21,582 nt of DNA, taken from contig JASFIT010000021.1 in NCBI GenBank assembly GCA_050122535.1, positions 1-21,582 on the forward strand, read 5' to 3'. Source of the stretch: JASFEQ01 sp050122535. Lineage in GTDB: Bacteria; Desulfobacterota; DSM-4660; Desulfatiglandales; HGW-15. Shown one piece after another: positions 8,401 through 14,345 of the stretch; the first letter of the stretch is position 1; every line of letters starts with the position of its first letter. The notes below the pieces were generated by a model that searched no databases, was not told the origin of the DNA, and worked only from the letters and a program-made list of their open reading frames with translations. Both the position numbers and the translations under genes were made by a program.

Positions 8401-9031
8401 CCGGATTCATGCATCGGCTTCTGAAATCATCAATGGCGTCCCAGTCCACCAACTTGGCCATTTCTTCATAGTCAATGAGCTCGATCTTTTGGATCTCCAT
8501 GGAGGTCCTGAATCCGTCAAAGAAATGCACAAAGGGAAGGCTTGCACGGATGCTCGCAAGATGGGCCACAAGGGCCAAGTCCATGACTTCCTGAATGGAT
8601 GCAGAAGCGAGCAGGGAAAAGCCAGTCTGTCTGACCGCATTGATATCTGAGTGATCTCCAAAGATAGAGAGGGCATGTGCAGCAACGGCCCGGGCTGATA
8701 CATGAAAGACGGCGGGCATAATTTCGCCCGATATCTTATACATGTTTGGTATCATGAGCAGCAGGCCTTGCGATGCAGTAAACGTTGTGGATAGTGCACC
8801 CGCTGAAAGTGAGCCATGAACGGCCCCTGCCGCTCCCGCTTCAGACTGCATTTCCACAACTCTCAATACCTGGCCAAAGATATTTTTCCGGCCATGGGCT
8901 GCCCATTCATCACAGTACTCCCCCATGCTACTGGAAGGTGTAATGGGATAGATTGCGGCCACTTCACTCATGGCATAGGCCACGTGGGCAGCTGCTTCAT
9001 TCCCTTCAATGGTCTTTGTGGTTCTGCTCAT
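5498..9031 (-). CDS. nifJ: pyruvate:ferredoxin (flavodoxin) oxidoreductase, single-chain
   Basis: An 1177-residue cytosolic enzyme that oxidises pyruvate and CoA to acetyl-CoA and CO2 and reduces ferredoxin or flavodoxin. All domains of the homodimeric form are present in order: pyrimidine-binding domain with YPITPSS (28-34); gamma-type domain (about 420-620); a two-cluster ferredoxin domain with C687-C690-C693-C697 and C743-C746-C749-C753; and the TPP domain with GGDGWAYDIGYGG (966-978) and EVYSNTGGQSSKS. The proximal cluster ligands C810, C813, C838 and C1076 are intact. Length matches the family. The start is the ATG at 9031, with GGGAG about 8 nt upstream. A longer frame reaching 9208 is rejected because its extra 59 residues precede the family N-terminus and run into hairpin DNA. 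It is monocistronic. Confidence 0.97.
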   Translation of the reverse strand: MSRTTKTIEGNEAAAHVAYAMSEVAAIYPITPSSSMGEYCDEWAAHGRKNIFGQVLRVVEMQSEAGAAGAVHGSLSAGALSTTFTASQGLLLMIPNMYKISGEIMPAVFHVSARAVAAHALSIFGDHSDINAVRQTGFSLLASASIQEVMDLALVAHLASIRASLPFVHFFDGFRTSMEIQKIELIDYEEMAKLVDWDAIDDFRSRCMNPEYPQLRGTAQNPDIFFQNREAASPFYERVPHIVQEEMQKVGAMVGRPYNLFDYVGDPEADRIIISMASSCDVLEETVNYLNGQGERVGLIKVRLYHPFSREHFLRALPATAKRIAVLDRMKEPGSLGEPLYLDVCTLFHEKGENPIIVGGRYGLGSKDFTPTMVKAVFDNLRSSVPKNHFTVGIVDDVSHSSLALGEEIDPSPEGTVRCKFWGLGADGTVGANKNAIKIIGENTDMFAQAYFAYDAKKSGGITMSHLRFSPHKIQSPYLVTHSDFVACHNPAFVDEYDLLEGVKEGGAFLLNSPWSLKEMEAHLPDHLKRTIAQKKLDFYNIDAVKIASELGLGGRINMIMQAAFFQIANVIPPEEVFKYVKDAIKKTYGRKGDRIVKMNVDAVDRSVEALKKIKVPKTWTTAGQEAYLEEDEPEFVKKVMRPMLAQQGDKLPVSAFSPDGIFPTGTTKYEKRGIAIHVPEWIPENCIQCNQCSFVCPHAVIRPVLATDDDLQNAPKDFVTMEAKGKELKGLKFRIQISPLDCTGCGNCADVCPAKKKALVMKPLATQTDTQIPNHKFSTELPIMDEPMSVTSVKGSQFRLPLFEFSGACAGCGETPYIKVITQLFGNRMMIANATGCSSIYGGSAPSCPYTVNEEGQGPAWANSLFEDNAEYGFGMELAVAQRREKLADLIREALETDISKELKEACEMWLENLYDGEKSKVYGDRVEELLEEELISKEGSANLVLYEILDRSDYLVKKSIWIIGGDGWAYDIGYGGLDHVMAMGRDVNILVLDTEVYSNTGGQSSKSTPMGAVAKFATAGKPTRKKDMGRMAMTYGYVYVASVAMGANKNQFMKAIVEAESYQGPSLIIAYAPCINHGMNMGRSQHEEKRAVESGYWSLYRFDPRRKEEGENPFILDSKEPKEDFREFLMGEVRYASLTRTFPESAEALFQKAEEDMKERYETYRRLAGKEDEVL

Positions 9032-9451
9032 ATTTTTCTCCCTTATTGGTGGAATTTCTTTACGGCGCTTGATTGTAAGAGACAAAACATTGTAAAACTC
9101 TAGGCGTTTGAAAAGCCCCTGGGCTAAACGGCATTCTCTGGAGGGGCCAAAAAATTTGTGCGCTGCCCTCAAGTATGGCGCACAAAGCGAGGTGGCTCTG
9201 ATGGCCATGTTCAGTCAATAAAATCCCTTGCAGGATTTTATAAAGGGCCTCCCGAATGCTCTCGGGAGGCTTACAAGCCCCCGGTCCTTGGGGGCGTTAT
9301 CTAAGATTTTCCGAGAGAAAAATTTAGTGGAGTTCTTGCACGGCTGTTTCAAAAGGCTAAAATGTTACAAAATCTTTAACTTAGTCTATACGATTTTAAA
9401 AAGTCAACCGTATAAGATTGCGAAGCGATTTTATGCCTTGAGGTTATATTG
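9032..9451. other. 420-base structured intergenic region upstream of nifJ and the NUDIX gene
   Basis: No supported gene is present. It contains four consecutive hairpins (9155-9295) flanked by imperfect inverted arms (about 9081-9122 and 9342-9380), and the ribosome sites of the two divergent genes. No convincing -35/-10 pair was found on either strand. Confidence 0.6.
9155..9295. repeat. array of four consecutive hairpins, possible structured leader or MITE interior
   Basis: The stems are: TTTGTGCGC/GCGCACAAA (9155-9163 with 9178-9186); ATAAAATCC/GGATTTTAT (9218-9226 with 9233-9241); GCCTCCCGA/TCGGGAGGC (9247-9255 with 9262-9270); and GCCCCC/GGGGGC (9277-9282 with 9290-9295). All are perfectly paired. 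If transcribed leftward they would lie in the nifJ leader. Confidence 0.65.
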
Positions 9452-9904
9452 ATGAAAAGAGAATATCCGGAGCGCCCTATCATTGCGGTGGGAGGAATCA
9501 TTTTTCACGAGGACACGGTTTTACTGGTAAGAAGGAATAGGGAACCAGCAATGGGGCAGTGGAGCTTACCCGGAGGGGCCGTGGAACTGGGTGAGAGGTT
9601 GGAAGAGGCCTTAAAGCGTGAGATTCATGAGGAGGTATCCATAAATATTGGGATTGGAGGGCTGGTCAGGCTTCTGGATCGAGTTGTCCATGATAAAAAG
9701 AGAAGGGTTCGGTTCCATTATGTCATCGCCGATTACTGGGGGTGGAAGGTCTCGGGTCAACCCCATGCCGCCTCTGATATCAGTGATGCTCGATTTGTAA
9801 CCCTAAAAGAAGCCCGAAAACTGGGAATTCACCAGGAGGTGGAAGCGACGATTTTGATGGCAATGAAGATGAGAGATGAAAAGATGGAAGCAGACGGAAA
9901 CTGA
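9452..9904 (+). CDS. NUDIX hydrolase
   Basis: A 150-residue soluble hydrolase of nucleoside-diphosphate-linked compounds. The Nudix box spans about residues 43-65: G, five residues, E, seven residues, REIHEEVSI. It keeps the REx2EE metal-binding core; the usual Gly after EEV is Ser. The preceding LVRRNREPAMGQWSLPGG is typical of the ADP-ribose pyrophosphatase / 8-oxo-dGTP class. The C-terminal SDARFVTLKEARKL is the common family ending. The start is the ATG at 9452 with GAGG 8 nt upstream; a TTG just before it is less likely. It is a single gene, convergent with lepB across a palindromic repeat. The substrate cannot be set from sequence. Confidence 0.9.
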   Translation: MKREYPERPIIAVGGIIFHEDTVLLVRRNREPAMGQWSLPGGAVELGERLEEALKREIHEEVSINIGIGGLVRLLDRVVHDKKRRVRFHYVIADYWGWKVSGQPHAASDISDARFVTLKEARKLGIHQEVEATILMAMKMRDEKMEADGN

Positions 9905-9975
9905 AATAAATTATATTAGGGTTTACTGGTGTCGCGTCCCGCAAGTTTTTTGCATAATTAAGACGCAGAACAGAG

Positions 9976-10074
9976 GTCATTGCGAGCGTAGCGAAGCAAT
10001 CTCGGATTATTTAAGCTCGTGTTTTTATTGGCCTCCAAGAGATTGCTTCGTCGCCCTCGGCTCCTCGCAATGAC
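9976..10074. repeat. GTCATTGCGAG-type palindromic dispersed repeat, copy 1
   Basis: The left arm begins GTCATTGCGAG (9976) and continues into GCGAAGCAATCTC (to 10003). The right arm runs from GAGATTGCTTCG (10039-10050) to CTCGCAATGAC (10064-10074). The arms are inverted copies. The same element recurs at 18569-18652. It sits between the convergent NUDIX and lepB genes. Confidence 0.85.
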
Positions 10075-10133
10075 TTGAAGGATGCCTGTACTCTCAACTT
10101 ATTCTTGGGACATCACAATCGCTTCGATAAAGG

Positions 10134-10751
10134 CTACTTGACTGCGTCCAAAAGCCTTCTCCAGTTTCGTCCAGACCAATATATAATGAACGCCTTTCCC
10201 TTAATGGATTCAAAGGGAACGAATCCCCAGTACCTGCTATCCTGACTGTTTTCTCGGTTATCGCCCATAACAAAATACTCGCCATCGGGCACGGTAACAG
10301 AGCAGTATTTACATTTTCCTGCGGGGTTGCCCCAGGATTCACCAGGGTTTTCATAATGCCCGTACTGGTCATTTAAGCGTTTTTGATTAATGTAAACGTC
10401 TCTTCCAATAACCTCTATCTTTTCCCCCGGCAATCCAATAACACGCTTGATAAAATCTTTGCTCCTATCCTTAGGATAGATAAAAACGATGATATCACCC
10501 CGCTTTGGTTCCTTAATGGGGATGATCGTCTTGCGAAGAAAAGGGATTTTTACGCCGTAAATGAATTTGTTCACCAGAATGTGGTCCCCTTCGATGAGAG
10601 TCGGTCTCATGGATCCGGAGGGTATCTTAAATGCCTGCACAACAAAGGTTCGGATAAACAGGGCAAGCAACACAGCAATTGCTGCAGCCTCAGCATATTC
10701 CCTCAGAGTGCTCTTTTTTTTGATACTTACTGTCTCCTTTTGATTCTCCAA
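10134..10751 (-). CDS. lepB: signal peptidase I
   Basis: A 205-residue membrane-anchored serine protease that removes signal peptides from secreted preproteins. There is one N-terminal membrane segment (about 20-40). Box B is IPSGSMRPTL with nucleophile Ser47, and box D is KRVIGLPGE with general-base Lys102. The C-terminal box E is GDNRENSQDSRYWG. This is the short single-anchor form common in many bacteria. The start is TTG at 10751, preceded by AGGAGG at a tight 4-nt spacing; no better start exists before the membrane helix. It is a single gene; an insertion with CKYC (about 152-155) is typical of several proteobacterial LepB proteins. Confidence 0.95.
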   Translation of the reverse strand: MENQKETVSIKKKSTLREYAEAAAIAVLLALFIRTFVVQAFKIPSGSMRPTLIEGDHILVNKFIYGVKIPFLRKTIIPIKEPKRGDIIVFIYPKDRSKDFIKRVIGLPGEKIEVIGRDVYINQKRLNDQYGHYENPGESWGNPAGKCKYCSVTVPDGEYFVMGDNRENSQDSRYWGFVPFESIKGKAFIIYWSGRNWRRLLDAVK

Positions 10752-10800
10752 AGCGCCTCCTGAATGGTCTTCACACTCTCTCTTCTAAATTTTGGATCGC

Positions 10801-10829
10801 ATTTAAAACCTATTCAAGACATTTGTAAA
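10801..10829 (-). promoter_or_regulatory. possible lepB promoter
   Basis: On the minus strand TTTACA (10829-10824), a 17-bp spacer, then TTAAAT (10806-10801), about 50 bp before the lepB start. The -10 matches the consensus at four of six positions. Confidence 0.35.
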
Positions 10830-11018
10830 GGGATTTTTGCGATCGATCTGGGAATTCCGTGCGCTATATGCGAAAGAATGGTACAATTTGTGCATTATGA
10901 GCCCCAAGCCATATTTCGCTGGGATCAGATCTCCAGGGCAGACGTCCCCATTACGATTCAGATCTCCATCAACTAGTTGAAATTACTACATAAAGAATGT
11001 GGAGGAAAACGAAATACA

Positions 11019-11056
11019 ATATATAGTGCCAATTTTCGTTATTGTGCACTATATAT
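11019..11056. promoter_or_regulatory. 11-bp perfect inverted repeat upstream of the pil promoter, possible operator
   Basis: ATATATAGTGC (11019-11029) and GCACTATATAT (11046-11056) are separated by 16 bp. The pair lies about 40 bp upstream of the -35 of the promoter driving the HTH/pilM genes. Confidence 0.5.
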
Positions 11057-11097
11057 ACACAAATTATATAAATTTTAATTAATTTATAAGAAAATAC

Positions 11098-11125
11098 TTG
11101 ACAAATAATGCCACATATATATGAT
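11098..11125 (+). promoter_or_regulatory. strong sigma70-type promoter of the HTH-pilMNOPQ operon
   Basis: A perfect TTGACA (11098-11103), a 16-bp spacer, then TATGAT (11120-11125), within AT-rich DNA. The predicted start near 11132 precedes the TTG start of the regulator at 11180 and excludes the longer reading frame beginning at 11108. Confidence 0.75.
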
Positions 11126-11179
11126 AAACGATCACAAGGTGCATATAAATTGTGGTCAACATCTAGCTTGGAGGAGACA

Positions 11180-11380
11180 TTGAGTGCCAATATCGTAAAA
11201 GAGATCCGAGAAGAACTCCTGATGAGTAAAGCGGAGTTAGCTAGAAAAGCAGGGGTTTCACCGCTGACCATCGACAGGATTGAAAAGGGTAAGAGTTGTC
11301 GGATGGAGACAAAGCGAAAAATCATTCTGGCTCTCGGTTATCACCTCTCTGACAAAGACAAAATCTTCCCTCAGGATTAA
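11180..11380 (+). CDS. small XRE/Cro-CI-type HTH protein at the head of the pil operon
   Basis: A 66-residue protein consisting almost wholly of one DNA-binding domain: IVKEIREELLMSKAELARKAGVS, then PLTIDRIEKGKS as the recognition-helix region, then a C-terminal METKRKIILALGY helix. This is the classic five-helix XRE layout. The start is TTG at 11180 with GGAGGAG five nt upstream; the frame is open further upstream but overlaps the promoter. Its stop lies 13 bp before pilM and no terminator intervenes, so it is probably co-transcribed. Control of the pil operon, perhaps autoregulatory through the nearby inverted repeat, is inferred from position only. Confidence 0.8.
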   Translation: MSANIVKEIREELLMSKAELARKAGVSPLTIDRIEKGKSCRMETKRKIILALGYHLSDKDKIFPQD

Positions 11381-11393
11381 GAGAGTATTGAGT

Positions 11394-12485
11394 ATGGCGG
11401 TAGCTAAGAAGAATCAACTGATCGGGTTGGATATTGGATCCCATTCCATCAAATTGGTGGAAATAGAGGACAGCAAAAAAGGGAGAGTCCTCAGGAATTT
11501 TGGTATCATCGGGTTGCCTCAAAACGCCATCGTAGAAGGATCCATTAAAGAGATGGAGATCGTCTCCTCAGCCATAAAGAATCTTTTCAAACATCTAAGG
11601 ATAAAAAACAAGAACGTGGCCAGCTCCATTTCTGGATATTCAGTGATCGTGAAGAAAATATCCATTAGCCAAAGAGGCGATGCGGAACTTGAGGCCACCA
11701 TACCGGATGAGGCAGAGCAATACATCCCCTTCGATATAAGTGATGTGAATCTTGACTATGAGGTCTTGCCTTCCGCTGAAGAAGCGAAGGAAGGAGAAAA
11801 AGGCGACAAAGAGGGTGAAAAAGAAGACTTCATGGACATCATGCTAGTGGCCGCAAAAAAGGATATCGTGGAGGATTATGTAAGCCTGCTCCAATTATCA
11901 AATCTCAATCCTGTTGTGCTTGACGTGGACGCCTTCGCCCTTCAGAACGCCTTTGAAATAAGCACGGAAGAGACATCTGGGTGTTACGCCATTGTGAATG
12001 TGGGGGCAGAGGAATTGGGAATAAATGCCATCAAGGAGGGGGTATCCATATTTACGAGGGATTCATCCTACGGCGGCTCCCAGATTACTGAGGCGATCAT
12101 GTCGAAATTCGATGTCTCCCATGAGGAAGCTGACCGAATAAAATTGGGTGGCGTGAAGATGGATCAGGAAAGGGCCGCCATGGAGGAGATTTTTACCTCC
12201 GTGGTATCGGGCTGGGTCCAAGAAATAAAACGGGCCCTTGATTTTCTTGGGACGACCTATCCAGATGAAAGTATTGAGAAGATTTTCGTGACGGGAGGTT
12301 CTTGCAGGATCCCCGGATTTCAGAAGTACTTGGAAATGGAAACGGATATCCCGGTGGAGGAGTTAAACCCATTTGCGAGCCTTCAAATAAGCGAGAGGGT
12401 TTTTGATCCCAAGTATCTGGGCTACATGGCCCCTCAGGCTGCTGTGGCAGTAGGCCTGGCATTAAGGAGTGTGGGTGACAAATGA
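11394..12485 (+). CDS. pilM: type IV pilus assembly protein PilM
   Basis: A 363-residue cytoplasmic actin-like ATPase of the pilus alignment complex that binds the N-terminus of PilN. The phosphate-1 motif IGLDIGSHSIKLVEI (about 10-24) and later VNVGAEELGINAI and IFVTGGSCRIPGF match the FtsA/PilM fold. An acidic/lysine-rich loop, EEAKEGEKGDKEGEKED (about 128-144), interrupts the core and is a variable region. The start is the ATG at 11394 with GAGAG 8 nt upstream. An earlier in-frame start at 11280 is rejected because it overlaps the HTH gene and precedes the family N-terminus. The stop overlaps the pilN start by 4 bp. Confidence 0.95.
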   Translation: MAVAKKNQLIGLDIGSHSIKLVEIEDSKKGRVLRNFGIIGLPQNAIVEGSIKEMEIVSSAIKNLFKHLRIKNKNVASSISGYSVIVKKISISQRGDAELEATIPDEAEQYIPFDISDVNLDYEVLPSAEEAKEGEKGDKEGEKEDFMDIMLVAAKKDIVEDYVSLLQLSNLNPVVLDVDAFALQNAFEISTEETSGCYAIVNVGAEELGINAIKEGVSIFTRDSSYGGSQITEAIMSKFDVSHEEADRIKLGGVKMDQERAAMEEIFTSVVSGWVQEIKRALDFLGTTYPDESIEKIFVTGGSCRIPGFQKYLEMETDIPVEELNPFASLQISERVFDPKYLGYMAPQAAVAVGLALRSVGDK

Positions 12486-13075
12486 TAAGAATAAATCTCC
12501 TACCATTTAGAGCCGCCAGAAAAAAAGAAAATATCAGAAGGCAGCTCAGTATTTATGCAGGGTGCGTGGTCATCGCTATCCTGTTCCTGGCATGGAATGT
12601 CATAAAACTGAACAGTACACTCTCCAAGAAAAAAGAAGAGGAACAGAGGATAAGGGTGGAGCTGGCAGGCTATAAGAAGACCATTGAAAGAATCAACAAC
12701 CTGGAAAAAAAGATAGCGGAAATAAGAAAGAAGCTGGACGTCATCAAAGATCTTGAAAAAAAGAAGACAGGCCCTGTGCTTCTGCTTGATCAGATTGCCA
12801 TGGCGGTGCCCAAAGAGAAGCTGTGGCTCACATCCCTTGTGGAAAAAAAGGGCAAACTAACACTGAATGGAACGGCAATGGACAATGAGACGGTGGCCGG
12901 CTTCATGACCAACCTGGAAAATTCAGAGCTTATAACAGCCGTAGACCTTAAGAGCACTAGGTTGAGAAGCCTTCCAAAATATAAATTGAGCGTCTCCGAT
13001 TTCTCCTTAGAGTGCACAACCTACGCCTTCAAGGAAACGAAGAAGGCTAAAAAGACAGGGAGAAGGAGGAGATAA
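12482..13075 (+). CDS. pilN: type IV pilus assembly protein PilN
   Basis: A 197-residue bitopic inner-membrane protein. The N-terminus MIRINLLPFR carries the conserved INLLP motif that docks into PilM. One membrane helix follows at about 25-43, then a coiled coil (about 48-97, with repeated K/E/I heptads), then a periplasmic ferredoxin-like domain ending in YKLSVSDFSLECTTY. The tail is strongly basic (KKAKKTGRRRR). It overlaps pilM by ATGA, which indicates translational coupling. In known systems it forms heterodimers with PilO. The length is typical. Confidence 0.95.
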   Translation: MIRINLLPFRAARKKENIRRQLSIYAGCVVIAILFLAWNVIKLNSTLSKKKEEEQRIRVELAGYKKTIERINNLEKKIAEIRKKLDVIKDLEKKKTGPVLLLDQIAMAVPKEKLWLTSLVEKKGKLTLNGTAMDNETVAGFMTNLENSELITAVDLKSTRLRSLPKYKLSVSDFSLECTTYAFKETKKAKKTGRRRR

Positions 13076-13110
13076 AGGTCCTGAGGTTTGGACAAAGGAA
13101 GCGGTAAGGA

Positions 13111-13722
13111 ATGGATACCACGGCTCTTTTTGAACAAATCGAAAAACTAAAAATGGCTTACAGGGTCCTGATTTTTGTGGGGACCATTGTGCTGCTAACG
13201 GCCCTTTTTATCTACTTTTTTTATATGCCCAAGACAGAACAGATCGAGAAGGTGGATAAGCAGATAGCCACCCTGAAACAGAGGCTCAACAAGGCGAGAA
13301 TAAGGGCCAAGCATCTGAAGAAGTTTGAACAGGAATTTGCCCAGGTGGATGCCCAATTTCAAGAGGCCCTTAAACTCCTGCCCAATGAGAAAGAAATACC
13401 GACCCTTTTAAGGAACATTACCCAACTGGGAAGTGATTCGGCGCTGGAATTTCGCCTTTTCAGTCCCAAGAAGGAGAAATCCGGGGATTTCTATATGGAA
13501 ATCCCTGTGGCCTTGGAAGTGAGTGGCTCTTATCATAACGTAGCGGTCTTTTTTGATAAAGTGGGACAGATGGAGCGAATCGTCAATATACTGAATGTGT
13601 CCATGAAGCCGGTGAAACCACGTTCCACCCAACTGGTCACCACATGTGACGCGGTAACCTACCGATTCAAGGGTAAAGAGGATGCCAAAGCGACTAGGAA
13701 AACGAAAAAAAGGAAGAGATAG
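13111..13722 (+). CDS. pilO: type IV pilus assembly protein PilO
   Basis: A 203-residue inner-membrane protein with one helix at about 18-38, a coiled coil (about 42-80), and a periplasmic domain containing LLPNEKEIPTLLRNITQLG and IPVALEVSGSYHNVAVFFDKVG, both characteristic of PilO. It ends in a basic tail (RKTKKRKR). The ATG is 35 bp after pilN, with a purine-rich AAAGGAAG upstream. Its last 41 bp are also the first 41 bp of pilP, read in another frame. It partners PilN and PilP in the alignment complex. Confidence 0.95.
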   Translation: MDTTALFEQIEKLKMAYRVLIFVGTIVLLTALFIYFFYMPKTEQIEKVDKQIATLKQRLNKARIRAKHLKKFEQEFAQVDAQFQEALKLLPNEKEIPTLLRNITQLGSDSALEFRLFSPKKEKSGDFYMEIPVALEVSGSYHNVAVFFDKVGQMERIVNILNVSMKPVKPRSTQLVTTCDAVTYRFKGKEDAKATRKTKKRKR

Positions 13723-14230
13723 ACTATTTCTCGCGTTCGTTCTTGTTTTCTTTGCATTCGACATGGCTCTGGCCTCGCAAGATGTGATTTACAAGGAGGC
13801 TAGGCCGCCGAAAAAGATCTTTCAGGAAGAGCAAGAGGTAAGCAAGCCAGGGGCTGTGGGTGAGAAGAAGAAGGAGATCACCTATATTTATGATCCCACC
13901 GGCAAGACTGACCCCTTCAAGTCCTTCATCGCCATACAGGAGGAGATGGAGGAGAAGAAAAAGAGAAAACCGAGGACTTACCTGGAGACCGTTGATCTTT
14001 CTCAGTTGGAACTGTCTGTGATTATCACAAGCGGAAAAGGAAACTGGGCCATGGTAAGGGACTCAAAGGGTCTCGGCCATGTGATCAAGAAAGGGACCTA
14101 CATCGGGACGAACGGCGGCATCGTCCACGAGATTACGGATAAAGCGGTTATCATCCGGGAAGAGTATAGGGATTTCAGGGGGCGCAAAAAGTTTAAGGAT
14201 ATACCCAAGAATTTACCCTCTCTGCGCTGA
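13682..14230 (+). CDS. pilP: type IV pilus assembly protein PilP
   Basis: A 182-residue periplasmic protein linking PilN/PilO to the secretin. The signal peptide has a basic n-region (MPKRLGKRKKGRDR), a hydrophobic core (LFLAFVLVFFAF) and an Ala-x-Ala-like site (ALA before SQ). No lipobox cysteine is present, unlike the lipoprotein PilP of Pseudomonas and Neisseria. A disordered charged linker carries DPTGKTDPFKSF, the conserved PilP segment that contacts PilQ/PilNO. The C-terminal beta domain holds LSVIITSGKGNWAMVRDSKGLGHVIKKGTYIG. The start overlaps pilO by 41 bp. Confidence 0.93.
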   Translation: MPKRLGKRKKGRDRLFLAFVLVFFAFDMALASQDVIYKEARPPKKIFQEEQEVSKPGAVGEKKKEITYIYDPTGKTDPFKSFIAIQEEMEEKKKRKPRTYLETVDLSQLELSVIITSGKGNWAMVRDSKGLGHVIKKGTYIGTNGGIVHEITDKAVIIREEYRDFRGRKKFKDIPKNLPSLR

Positions 14231-14345
14231 GTCCTTGCTGTACAAAACCTGATCCTGCCAGCACGAAAAAATGGGCGTGGGGAGCAAAGGAGCAATGATT
14301 AAGATCATCTGGAACACAAAGAATCAATTTTCAGGGAGATCATCC

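Larger units (their letters stand above)
10752..11179. other. divergent intergenic region between lepB and the pil cluster
   Basis: No supported gene is present. The left half holds a possible lepB promoter and a direct repeat CAGATCTCCA (10926-10935 and 10959-10968). The right half (about 11010-11130) is markedly AT-rich and holds an 11-bp inverted repeat and a strong rightward promoter. Confidence 0.6.

Noticed and set aside
9032..9208. 59-residue N-terminal extension of nifJ
   Set aside because: Family members begin at the MSRTTKTIEGNEAAAHVAYA equivalent. The ATG at 9031 has a good ribosome site, and the extension is translated hairpin and repeat DNA.
10764..10976. 70-codon plus-strand frame next to lepB
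   Set aside because: No ribosome site or family resemblance. It overlaps the probable lepB promoter.
11108..11179. 24-residue N-terminal extension of the HTH protein
   Set aside because: It overlaps the -10 of the promoter, lacks a ribosome site, and is not part of the XRE domain.
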